A stretch of DNA of 64,000 nucleotides from NCBI RefSeq assembly GCF_002776525.5, contig NC_045436.1, forward strand, positions 104,120,353 through 104,184,352, read 5' to 3'. Origin of the DNA: Piliocolobus tephrosceles (Eukaryota; Chordata; Mammalia; Primates; Cercopithecidae). Both the position numbers and the translations under genes were made by a program. Below, in pieces: positions 1 to 9,455 of this stretch (position 1 is its first letter; every line of letters starts with the position of its first letter). Under the pieces are notes generated by a model that saw nothing but the letters and a program-made list of their open reading frames with translations, made no database searches and had not been told where the DNA came from.

Positions 1-640
1 GAGGAAAAGGCAAAGAGAAAACCTGACCTGATATAGGCAAAGAGGTTGGAGGTGGAGGCAAAGGGAAATCTTTTTCAAGGTAACAGGGAAGGCTCGTGGT
101 GGAGAGATAGGAGAAACAGGAGCAGCAGCACCTAGCAATTTTAACAACTGTTGTAACATCTCTAAAATACGCTGCAAATCAGAATTTCCTTCATATGAAG
201 GAGGCATTAGCTCTTCTTCCAATTCCTTGTCCTCAGCAACCAGGGCGTAAATATGTTTCTCTCTAGGATCATTCCTCTCTAAAGCTCCAGATGCCTCACC
301 TCCTGTGGCAGTATCGCCACGCTCTGAGTAAGTTTCAAATAACTCTAATGCCTGAATAATTGAACTACACAAAGTCCACAAAGTCAGAGGCATCATTTGC
401 CCTCACTGATGAGCTTGACGCAGGACTTTAACCACTTGTAACCATTCTTTTCAATTTAATTGCACTTTGGTTTGATATTGAAACCAATAACAATGTTGTT
501 CAACATGGGCAAACAATCGCTTCAAAGTCTTATGTTCCTTAACTAACTTCTACTCCTATAGACATCAACAGTCCCTAGAGTAACCAGAAATATTCACAGG
601 CCAGAGAGGTGGAATTCCTCATAATTTTCCCATGGGTCCC
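1..640 (-). pseudogene. Decayed betaretrovirus-like gag (matrix region) with leader
   Basis: Read on the minus strand, this stretch runs from a retroviral leader into a gag-like matrix frame. The frame from about position 560 down to 1 is rich in the Gln/His/Trp/Leu pattern of HERV-K class (HML) gag. It is not functional: in-frame stops are visible at 451-453 and 403-405, and the first ATG near 632 meets a stop after three codons. The sequence continues out of the window on the left, so only the N-terminal part of gag is present. Seen: frame, stops, and position directly downstream of a primer-binding site and LTR. Inference: endogenous betaretrovirus (HML subgroup not decided). An old inactive copy. 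Confidence 0.72.
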
Positions 641-724
641 CCTTCTTATTTATTTACCTGCCCGCGGTCTCCCCGCGCCTGCCCGGGGTGTTCCCCCTCC
701 GGTTCCTTGCTCTCGTGGAGCCAT

Positions 725-746
725 GGACCCTGCTCGCTGCGCCAGA
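725..746 (-). other. Retroviral primer-binding site, tRNA-Lys-like
   Basis: Directly downstream (minus strand) of the LTR terminal CA is TGGCGCAGCGAGCAGGGT. The first six bases and the CAGGG block match the lysine-tRNA type primer-binding site used by HERV-K class elements; the middle is diverged. Its position, two bases after the LTR end, is as expected for a provirus. Confidence 0.6.
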
Positions 747-1060
747 TGTTGGGGTCTGCGTGTTTCCTAAACATAGGAATGAACACACAAGACAACACAA
801 GACAAGACAAACATGGTGGCCGCCCCGAATGACACACTCCACTTTATTTTATACAATCGTTTGTGGAATGTTACAAAGTCACAAGACACATTATTGTTTT
901 TCTGACCTTTCCCCGACTTTCTGGATTTTCAAGATGTTTACACATAAACAAGCCCCCAGGGTCTGCCGTTGGCAGCTGGATCCTATAGGGAATGCCCTGC
1001 TTCGTTTGCAAGAGCAGGACTTATCGGGAACGTCTCATTTGCGAGCACGTAGTCCTCTAC
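747..1060 (-). mobile_element. HERV-K/HML-type 5' LTR (about 314 bp)
   Basis: On the minus strand the segment starts TGTAGAGG near 1060 and ends GACCCCAACA at 747, giving the TG...CA ends of an LTR. An AATAAA polyadenylation signal lies at about 843-848 (reverse strand), followed by a GT-rich stretch. A primer-binding site and gag relic follow immediately, so this is a 5' LTR of a provirus whose rest lies beyond the left edge. The right boundary (1060) was chosen because L1 5'UTR sequence resumes soon after; it could be off by up to about 20 bases. The LTR subfamily is not named. Confidence 0.65.
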
Positions 1061-2140
1061 ATGAAGACCCCTTTAGTTTTTACTCTGCTTTTCTCAAGCA
1101 GAAGGAATCTCCCACTGTAGCCACCACCACTGGGAATGTGCTGGATCACACCTAAAGCCAGCAAGTCTGAGTCTCACTCAAGGCCCATGGAATACTATCT
1201 GGGTATCACTGCTGATAATTCAGGGTCCAGGGGCTCTTTAGTCAGCAAGTGATGCATTCTGCCAGGACTGGGTCTCTCCCTTCAAGGCAGCAGGTTCACT
1301 TCGAGCCCAGGCTGTGTCTAGAAATGTCATCCTGGAGTTAGGACCTGGAATAGGGACCTCACAAGTCTGCCCAGTGCTCTGTCCTACTGTGGCTGAACTG
1401 GTATCCAAGTTGCAAGACAAAGTCCTCTTTACTCTTCACTCGTCTCTCCTCAAGCAGAAGGAAAGAGTCACTTTCCTTGCTGCGAACTGTGCTACCTGGG
1501 GTTGGGAGAAGGGTGGCGTAAGCACTCCCTTAACTGCTCTGACTAGTATCTCACTTGGTTGCATTTCCCCCAAGTCTGCTGATTCTGAGCCCAGCATAGC
1601 ACTAGGACTTACCTAGTAGTTGCAGTCCTTGTAGCCTAGACTGCCGTTCAAGTTTATGTAGGATCTCAGAGCACTTTCACCCATGGTGGTGAGACTTGCC
1701 AAAAGTCAAGTTCTGACCCTTGAAACAGGTGATTCCTCTCTGGCTAGGGTTGTCCTAAATGCTTTCTGCATGGGTGTCAGCTGAGTTCAGCTGAGTTTTG
1801 CTTTCCACTGTGACAGAGAAGCACTGAGTTCAATGCAAAGTCCCATAGTCACTACTCTTTCCTTCCCTCAAGTGCACAGATTCTCTTTCCATGCCACAAG
1901 GCCACTGTGGGGGGATGGCAGAGGTGTGGTGTTGGCAATTCGAGACTATCTCTCCTACCCACTTCAGTGCCTTGTTCAGTGATATGAAGTTAAAGTGAGG
2001 TACTGTGAGTGCTTGCCTGATTTTTGGTTCCTGTGAAGGTGATTATTTGTGTGTAGATACTTGTTAAATTTGGTGTTCCTGCAGGAGAGGTTGACTGGTG
2101 GAGGCTTCTATTCACCTGTCTTGCTCAACCCCACCTCTTG
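1061..2140 (-). mobile_element. Older L1 5'UTR (L1PB/L1MA-type), minus strand
   Basis: Reverse complemented from 2139, the text opens with a G-rich start followed by the 'gaatagaagcctccacca' block, which I recognise as the 5' end of older primate L1 5'UTRs (distinct from the L1PA start). It continues for about 1.06 kb of GC-moderate leader before the LTR interrupts it. Open frames here (for example around 1314-1616) are chance frames in a leader. The rest of this L1 is not seen, being displaced by the provirus at the left edge. The 5' terminus is directly abutted by the younger L1PA copy. Confidence 0.7.
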
Positions 2141-2575
2141 TAATTTTTTAATTTTTATTTTTTATTTATTTAATTTTATTTTTTTTTATTATTATACTTT
2201 AAGTTCTAGGGTACATGTGCATAACGTGCAGGTTTGTTACATATGTATACTTGTGCCATGTTGGTGTGCTGCACCCATCAACTCGTCAGCACCCATCAAT
2301 TCATCATTTATATCAGGTATAACTCCCAATGCAATCCATCCCTCCTACCCCCCCATGATAGGCCCCAGTGTGTGATGTTCCCCTTCCCAAGTCCAAGTGA
2401 TCTCATTGTTCAGTTCCCACCTATGAGTGAGAACATGCAGTGTTTGGTTTTCTGTTCTTGTGATAGTTCGCTAAGAATGATGGTTTCCAGCTGCATCCAT
2501 GTCCCTACAAAGGACACAAACTCATCCTTTTTTATGGCTGCATAATATTCCATGGTTTATATGTGCCACATTTTC

Positions 2576-3050
2576 TTAATCCAGTCTGTCACAGATGGAC
2601 ATTTGGGTTGATTCCAAGACTTTGTTACTGTGAATAGTGCCGCAATAAACATACGTGTGCATGTCTTTATAGCAGCATGATTTATAATCCTTTGGGTATA
2701 TACCCAGTAGTGGGATGGCTGGGTCATATGGTACATCTAGTTCTAGATCCTTGAGGAATCGCCATACTGTTTTCCATAATGGTTGAACTAGTTTACAATC
2801 CAACCAACAGTGTAAAAGTGTTCCTATTTCTCCACATCCTCTCCAGCACCTGTTGTTTCCTGACTTTTTAATGATTGCCATTCTAACTGGTGTGAGATGG
2901 TATCTCATTGTGGTTTTGATTTGCATTTCTCTGATGGCCAGTGATGATGAGCATTTTTTCATGTGTCTGTTGGCTGAATGAATGTCTTCTTTTGAGAAAT
3001 GTCTGTTCATATCCTTTACCCACTTTTTGATGGGGTTGTTTGTTTTTTTC
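2576..3050 (-). pseudogene. L1 ORF2 C-terminal fragment (minus part of inverted L1)
   Basis: An open frame of 144 codons (3010 to 2576) covers the C-terminal part of ORF2 protein, including the Cys-rich segment (C-W-R-G-C-G-E-I-G-T-L-L-H-C-W). It ends early at a stop created by substitutions near the normal C-terminus. It lacks any promoter or start of its own and is separated from its upstream half by the inversion, so it cannot make a functional protein. Confidence 0.85.
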
Positions 3051-4236
3051 TGGCTAGGGCAATCGGCAAGAGAAAGAAATAAAGGGTATTCAGTTAGGAA
3101 AAGAAGAAGTCAAATTGTCCCTGTTTGCAGATGACATGATTGTATATTTAGAAAACCCCATTGTCTCAGCCCAGAATCTCCTTAAGCTGATAAGAAACTT
3201 CAGCAAAGTCTCAGGATACAAAATTAATGTGCAAAAATCACAAGCATTCTTATACACCAGTAACAGACAAACAGAGAGCCAAATCATGAATGAACTTCCA
3301 TTCACAATTGCTTCAGAGAGAATAAAATACCTAGGAATCCAACTTACAAGGGATGTAAACGACCTCTTCAAGGAGAACTACAAACCACTGCTCAGTGAAA
3401 TCAAAGAGGACACTAACAAATGGAAGAACATACCATGCTCATGGATAGGAAGAATCAATATCGTGAAAATGGCCATACTGCCCAAAGTTATTTACAGATT
3501 CAATGCCATCCCCATCAAGCTACCAATGAGTTTCTTCACTGAATTGGAAAAAACTGCTTTAAAGTTCATATGGAACCAAAAAAGAGCCCGCATTGCCAAG
3601 ACAATCCTAAGTCAAAAGAACAAAGCTGGAGGCATCACGCTACCTGACTTCAAACTATACTACAAGGCTACAGTAACCAAAACAGCATGGTACTGGTACC
3701 AAAACAGAGATATAGACCAATGGAACAGAACAGAGTCCTCAGAAATAATACCACACATCTATAGCCATCTGATCTTTGACAAACCTGAGAGAAACAAGAA
3801 ATGGGGAAAGGACTCCCTATTTAATAAATGGTGCTGTGAAAATTGGCTAGCCATAAGTAGAAAGCTGAAACTGGATCCTTTCCTTACTCCTTATATGAAA
3901 ATTAATTCAAGATGGATTAGAGACTTAAATGTTAGACCTAACACCATAAAAACCCTAGAAGAAAACCTAGGTGGTACCATTCAGGACATAGGCATGGGCA
4001 AGGACTTCATGTCTAAAACACCAAAAGCAACGGCAGCAAAAGCCAAAATTGACAAATGGGATCTGATTAAACTAAAGAGCTTCTGCACAGCAAAAGAAAC
4101 TACCATCAGAGTGAACAGGCAACCTACAGAATGGGAGAACATTTTTGCAATCTACTCATCTGACAAAGGGCTAATATCCAGAATCTACAAAGAATTCAAA
4201 CAAATTTACAAGAAAAAAACAAACAACCCCATCTAA
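3050..4236 (+). pseudogene. L1 ORF2 reverse-transcriptase fragment, open frame
   Basis: An uninterrupted frame of about 373 codons runs to 4236, where TAA is supplied by the target-site duplication. It begins just before the reverse-transcriptase catalytic box: F-A-D-D at 3124-3135 is intact. The frame continues through the thumb and the region before the Cys-rich domain. Endonuclease and the N-terminal RT fingers are missing, as is the C-terminus (inverted at 2576-3050). The long unbroken frame shows that the copy is young or little decayed. There is no ATG at the start of the frame. Not expected to be functional. Confidence 0.88.
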
Positions 4237-4277
4237 TTTTACCTTGTTCTTCACATTTTTTTATTTGCCCAGTGTTC

Positions 4278-4804
4278 TTAACCTTTTTCCCATTTCGGGG
4301 GGAAAAAAAGGTACAGCTCACTGCCAGTGCTCATTCAATTTTACATAAACATACTCTTTGAGCTTGAAGCAAATATGACTGATTTTCATGTGAAAATAAA
4401 ATATAAAAACTGTTCTTCTTGAAGCTATTTCTGAACAGAACCAACATTAGAATATCATAATCATCAGGATTGTCTATTTCAGAAAAATCAGACTCATTAA
4501 ATGAATCTGTGGCCAACAACTATTCAAGAATAATGTTAACATCTTATGTAGGAATGTTACATTTTCTAGGATTTGACATGTTCACCAATCAAGAATTACT
4601 CTATTTTGTAAATGGAAATACCACCACTAAAAAACAGAATGCTGTAAACAAAATGATGTCTTTTGTTTCTGAAGTTGATATACTAAAGCGATGTAAAAAT
4701 AATAATAAAAGTGAAATCTTTCATAGCAAAGTTATCTTGTGGTAAATACTGCTGCCACAAGCACTGCCAACAAGTATTTTCAGGACAAATGGAAAAAGAA
4801 TTAA
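4278..4804. mobile_element. piggyBac-like DNA transposon (MER75-type)
   Basis: The element is bounded by TTAA at 4278-4281 and TTAA at 4801-4804, the target specificity of piggyBac transposases. Inside each TTAA is an inverted repeat: cctttttcccattt on the left and aaatggaaaaagaa on the right (one base shorter, two mismatches). Total length of about 527 bp fits the non-autonomous MER75 family, and the interior has a short acidic Ser/Asp-rich frame on the minus strand (4331-4519) like the N-terminus of a piggyBac-derived transposase. Seen: TTAA sites and TIRs. Known: piggyBac target choice. The family name is from recall. Confidence 0.75.
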
Positions 4805-4892
4805 TTTCTACTTGTTTGGTTTGGCATGTTAAAACGCTTCCTCAAATAGCTGTTGATCCTTCATTATCTGTTCACTTTAAGAGTAAGACACT

Positions 4893-5094
4893 GATGAAAC
4901 CCTGTCTCTACTAAATATACAAAAATTACCTGGGCATGATGGCGGGCACCTGTAATCCCAGCTACTTGGGAGGCTGAGGCAGGAGAATTGTTTGAACCCA
5001 GGAGGTAGGGGTGGTAGTGAGCCAAGATTGTGTCATTGCACTCCAGCCTGGGCGACAAGAGTGAAACTCTGTCTCAAAAAAAAAAAAAAAAAGA
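4893..5094 (+). mobile_element. 5'-truncated Alu (right part)
   Basis: Starts inside the Alu left arm at 'gatgaaaccctgtctctac', then A-rich linker, right arm and a poly(A)/GAAA tail. AGACACT is present at 4886-4892 and again at 5108-5114, a short plausible target duplication. Confidence 0.88.
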
Positions 5095-5114
5095 AAGAAA
5101 GAAAAGGAGACACT

Positions 5115-5699
5115 AAAAGGCTGAGTAGATGAGTAGATAGATGCTCTGTGTTTAGGTGGGACATGCTGACTGCTTCATTGAAGATGGATTTGATGGTGGC
5201 ATTTCCCTGGGCCCCACAGCTCTCAAAATCTGTAGACACTTTCTCTTGGACTGTTAAATTTCACCAGAGAAGAAGCCTCCAGCTCTTACATGAGAGTCTG
5301 CCAGTATCATCAGAGGTAATGTAGTGAATGAGGGAAAGGACATTTCATGGAACAATATAGAGTTTTATGTAATATATTTATTTTCTGTGTAGTTTTCTGC
5401 TTTCAGTTATGTGGTTCAATGTCTCCAAAAATGAAGTCTCTAATCTCCTATCTGCATGGACAAGGGGATGAGCAAGTTTTGGGTGAACATCAGAGGATCT
5501 GACTGTTTTTATACAGACTTTCAACTAGCCCTGATATTTTAAGCCCTACCTGGACCCCTCTCCCTCTTTCCAGAAGTACATGAAATTCCTAAGCCTTTCT
5601 AGAATTCTGTGGTAGGACTCAACTGACCTCTGCATGTCTCTCCTTCTTGCCTGGGGTTTCAGATTCCTCTGGTCTTCTAAGTATGTTACTATTCATCTG
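5115..5699. other. Spacer, nothing recognised
   Basis: No coding frame, RNA gene or recognisable repeat seen. Base composition is ordinary. Confidence 0.5.
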
Positions 5700-6170
5700 G
5701 GTGATAGATTAAGGATGGCCCTAAATTTTTTACCCCATTTGTTCTATTGAGATTACTACTTGACTAATAAAATATGACGGAAATGGAGCTGTGCCAATTG
5801 TTAGGCCCAGGCCGTAACAGACTGAACACTCATTCTAGGAGCCCTGAGTTGCCAGGTATGTAATCCAGCCATCCTGAGGTGAAGCCCTAACTGAGAGTTT
5901 ATAGAGAGGAAAGGAGATCCAGCTGAGCACAGACTTCCAGCTGCTCCTGCCAAGGTGTGTGAGTAAGGCCATCATGGAGACTCCAGACTAGCTTAGCGGT
6001 GAGACGAATACCAGTGAGTGGCCACAGTCAATGCATATGGAATGAGAGAATCACCCAGCTGAGCCTTGCCCAAAGTTTTGACCACAAAAATTGTAAGGTA
6101 TAATAAAATCATTGTTTTAATCCATTAACTTTTGGGATAGTTAATTACATAGCAATACATGACCAGAACA
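5700..6170 (+). mobile_element. MLT1-type MaLR LTR
   Basis: The 5' part (gatagattaaggatggccc) and 3' part (attgttttaatccattaac...acatagcaatacatgacc) match the MLT1 LTR pattern in plus orientation. AATAAAA near 6100 is the expected LTR polyadenylation signal. Diverged but continuous over about 470 bp. Confidence 0.72.
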
Positions 6171-7265
6171 ATCTGCTTTTCTCCTTCCAAATTATGTATT
6201 TTTCCCCTGTCCTGGTTTTTCTGTTCGTGGGGCTTATGTCTTTAAAAAAAAAAAAAAAAACCCTGTATTGTCATTTTAGCAAGCTTTTAGTGGAGGTGGC
6301 AGTGAATGCATGTATGCTATCCACCATGCTTAACGAGACGTTGCCTCATTTATTCTTTAGTCTCTTTTATATTGTGAACTATAATTCATTTTTGTATATT
6401 AAATTATTGGATTTTTGTTAAATTTTGAAAACCCAAAGACAAATTTTGATGGTGTAAGCTATCTCTTCCATCAATTACGATTCCACAAACCAAAATCATT
6501 CTGATAAAATTACATTGTTTCTGGCCTACCAACAGATTTGCAATATTAAGATTGAGCCAGATTTCTAATACAGTGTAGCCTTCATTATTCTTCCCAGAAA
6601 AGCCTATGACAGATAACAACAATTAATTTAATTCCACATGTCAACTCATTTTACAGAACTAAAGATACTGTCCTTTTCTAAAACCTAGTTAAGGGAATGT
6701 CTAATCTCATCTTCTAGTCCTATTTCTGACAGGATCCATCAGTGCTCAGTAAAAACTGGATCAAATTAATGCTTTCTGGCATGCGTTAGCAGTCAGTAAG
6801 GTCATTCATTAGTGTGTGAAATATACCCAGCATTGCAAATAGATGGAGGTGCCACTCTAGCACTTCATCTCAATCACTCCTGCATTCTACCCCAAGTTGT
6901 AACGCATGGTTCTATTCAGGAGTGTGCTATTAGTTTGGAATACAACCAACAAAAGTCATGTAAGTGATATTTCCCTGAAAGTCATCACTGCTAGACCATA
7001 TAGCTAAACAGCAATTATGATGATATGGAAATTTATGAATCTGTAACTCCTGTTACCATGAGCTTGATAATAACAGAGAATCTGGAAGTGGGAGAAGGAG
7101 GAAGGATAACTGTAGGTCTGTCTGTATTTGAAGGTATGTGGTCAATAGACATTAGTTTCTTGCCCCATTCCTTTGTCCTTCTGTGGAACTATCTGATGAA
7201 CACCATATATGAAGCCAGTTTAGAAGCAGGGAAAGAACAGTAATTCTAGAGTGTGTTTTGTAGTC
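6171..7265. other. Spacer, nothing recognised
   Basis: AT-rich DNA with an A17 run at about 6244-6260. Open frames of 60-75 codons here show no protein family signal. Confidence 0.45.
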
Positions 7266-7430
7266 CAGTGCTCCTCAGACTTGCATGAGCATGCAAACCT
7301 CCTGAGACCTTGCTAAAATGCAGATCTGATTCAGTAGGTCGCATTGGTGGCTGAGATTCTGCATTTCTCTAACAAGATCCCAGTAATGCCAAGGCTGCTG
7401 GTCCACAGAACACACATTGAGAAGTAAGAC
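7266..7430 (+). mobile_element. MER5A (hAT-Charlie) DNA transposon relic
   Basis: Begins cagtgctcctcagac and contains the diagnostic blocks 'aaaatgcagatctgattcag', 'gattctgcatttct' and 'gctgctggtccacagaacac'. About 165 bp, near the full length of MER5A. Confidence 0.88.
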
Positions 7431-7974
7431 TTCTCAATAGTTAGATGTTTAAGTATCTCCTTTCTTCATTAAATTCAGGACATATCTACATTCCCTGCCA
7501 CCGTGCATAACTGTGCCCTAAAAATAAAATTCTCAATAATATTCATGACATAAATTGGCATGAGTAGTTACCCATGAAGAGGAAAATAATCTGACTACAT
7601 ATACCCGGCTCCTTGAGGAAATGCTAAATATTTTCGAAATTCCATTTTCTATTATTATTGTTTTAAATGTGCCTATATAACTGAAACAACTCAATAAAAT
7701 ATTCATCCAGGTCTACATTAGGATCTTTGTATACATAAAGAAAATCATAGTCCCTGCTCCGTGAAGGCATATAGTCCAGTTAGGAAGAAAATATATTAGC
7801 TATGCAATACAGAATCTAAATATCAATTTTAAAGTAGTGTATTACAAGATCAATTGTCAAATGATTGTTGTAGGTGTTATGGAATATAAGTTTAAATAAG
7901 GAGGTGGTAAATTATGGCTAAGGAGATCTGGAAGAGTTTGAAAGATAGATAAACAGGTAGACAAATAGAGAGAT
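7431..7974. other. Spacer, nothing recognised
   Basis: AT-rich, no gene or family recognised. Confidence 0.45.
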
Positions 7975-8024
<50 letters not shown>

Positions 8025-8030
8025 CAGACA
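7975..8030 (+). repeat. (GATA)n microsatellite
   Basis: About 13 tandem GATA units ending in two GACA units. The same tetranucleotide in the opposite orientation occurs at 36470-36515. Confidence 0.97.
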
Positions 8031-9119
8031 ATAGTACACAGGTGGATGATAGACTCTTTTCTCCAAGAGGCACAAGGCATTCTTGTGATGCATAGAAGAG
8101 AGCAAATAGACATATTTTTACATACTTTTATTTTATTAGCTTGATCTGTACTGCAATAGGCTCATTTATCCTATAGCATAGCTCCTAGCATAGTTTATGC
8201 CTCCCATAAAAATTAGATACTATAATGTTCCACTATAAGTATTATGCTTCCATTTTATATTAAACATCCCCTTAGTAATAAGAAAACAGGCAAATATATT
8301 TATCCCTCAGGGCTCCTAAATTCAGTAGAAAACATCCTGCATTATCCTTAAAATTAATCACATCCCAGGGTTCCTCAAAATGAACTTTAGCAAATAATGC
8401 AACTGTGATATAATTTGCATATGAGATTTACAGAGGATTCAAGGCTTCTACTTCCCCCAGCTCAGCACTTATCTCCTAAATGGGATTGTACATACCTGCT
8501 GAGAGCAAAAGTGAGGTGTGCTTTAGTAAGGTATGCTTACTAAAAATAAATAGATTTGAGACATTTTGTCTTCTGAGACCACAGTAACAATATTTAAGTG
8601 TTTTAGTTTGGGCAGGACACACAGGTTATCCACCAAGATCAGATTTTCTCTTACTGACCATTTTATAACAAGAAGATGGAGCTATTTAAAATGAGTGAAA
8701 GGAAAAGATGTGGTTAATATTAATCAAAATCATTGCTGCCCCAAATTTTTAAATACCAGAATTAACCAAAGTAAAAATCCAAAGGAAAAACCACTCTAAG
8801 TTTTCAGTGACTTCTCCCATCCACATCCCAAACTCCTCTCCTGCCCCGCACTGCAAGCACCTGATGGCCTCCAACTCTTCTCCTCTGTCAAAATGTTCTC
8901 TTGGAATGAAATCTGCAACCAGCAAGTGATGTATCTTTTCCTTTGTGCCATACTTCTCAAGGTAGAAGCATGGAAAATATGAAGCTCCTGCTGAAGAAGC
9001 CTGAGCCAGTGGATAGACAATGTCTCAGAGTAAAAGTCATGCCACACACTTAGAATATCAACTCTCTTGAAAGTAAGAGAAGACTTACATATTCAAACAC
9101 ACAGGTAGAAGTAGAATTG
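8031..9119. other. Spacer, nothing recognised
   Basis: AT-rich stretch. The 83-codon frame at 8796-9047 (minus) has no recognisable domain and no splice or promoter support. Confidence 0.45.
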
Positions 9120-9329
9120 ACATTTTTTTAACTTATTTTAAGTTCAGGGGTACAACTGCAGGTTAGTTACACAGTAGTAAACTTGTGTCATGGGGGTTTC
9201 TTGTATAGATTATTTCATCACCCAGGTAGTAAGCCTAGTACCCATTAGTTAGTCCTGATCCTCTCCCTCTTCCCATCCTCTACCCTCTGAAAATCCCCAG
9301 TATGTTGTTGTTCCCCTCCATGTGTCCAT
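9120..9329 (-). mobile_element. Older L1 3'UTR fragment
   Basis: Text such as 'aagttcaggggtacaactgc', 'cacccaggtagtaagcctag' and 'tgtgtccatgtg' is the reverse complement of an older (L1PB/L1MA class) L1 3' end. A short T-rich run lies at its left, so the element is minus-strand and 5' truncated at about 9330, where the palindrome begins. Confidence 0.85.
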
Positions 9330-9455
9330 GTGGACCAAGAAGCCAGTCTGCCATAGGCTGAGAGTCTATCTTGAATATTAACTGAAGAACTGACATCTAA
9401 ATTAATGTTCAAGATAGACTTTCAGCCTATGGCAGATTGGTTTCTTGGTCCACAT
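9328..9455 (+). repeat. Palindrome: 54-bp arms, 20-bp loop
   Basis: Left arm 9328-9381 and right arm 9402-9455 are inverted copies, 50 of 54 positions identical, with a 20-bp loop (9382-9401). All four mismatches are G opposite T when the plus strand is read, so a plus-strand transcript would form an unbroken 54-pair stem with four G:U wobbles. The minus-strand transcript would have A/C mismatches instead. The left arm starts where the L1 3'UTR ends. It could be a small palindromic transposon, a template-switch scar, or a microRNA-precursor-like hairpin. Confidence 0.95.

Larger units (their letters stand above)
2141..4240 (-). mobile_element. L1PA copy with 5' inversion (twin priming), with TSD
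   Basis: A young LINE-1 about 2.1 kb long. Positions 2148-3050 are the minus-strand 3' end: poly(T), 3'UTR, ORF2 C-terminus. Positions 3050-4233 are upstream ORF2 in plus orientation. Both pieces end at the same L1 site: the 22-nt block gaaaaaaacaaacaacccc(atc) occurs in reverse near 3031-3050 and forward at 4212-4233. The insert is bracketed by TAATTTT at 2141-2147 and 4234-4240, the right copy being followed by AC, compatible with L1 endonuclease cutting at TTTT/A. This is the classic product of twin priming. The 3'UTR variant (cagcacccatcaattc) suggests an L1PA5-7 age class rather than the youngest L1s. Confidence 0.9.

Noticed and set aside
688..1155. 155-codon plus frame through the LTR
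   Set aside because: Runs antisense through a minus-strand LTR and into L1 leader; no domain.
1430..1500. Tandem satellite as an independent repeat family
   Set aside because: The block belongs to an old L1 5'UTR read in reverse; the internal similarity is reported as a finding only.
7975..8030. GATA array considered as a regular spaced array (CRISPR-like)
   Set aside because: Simple tetranucleotide microsatellite with no spacers; the genome is vertebrate.
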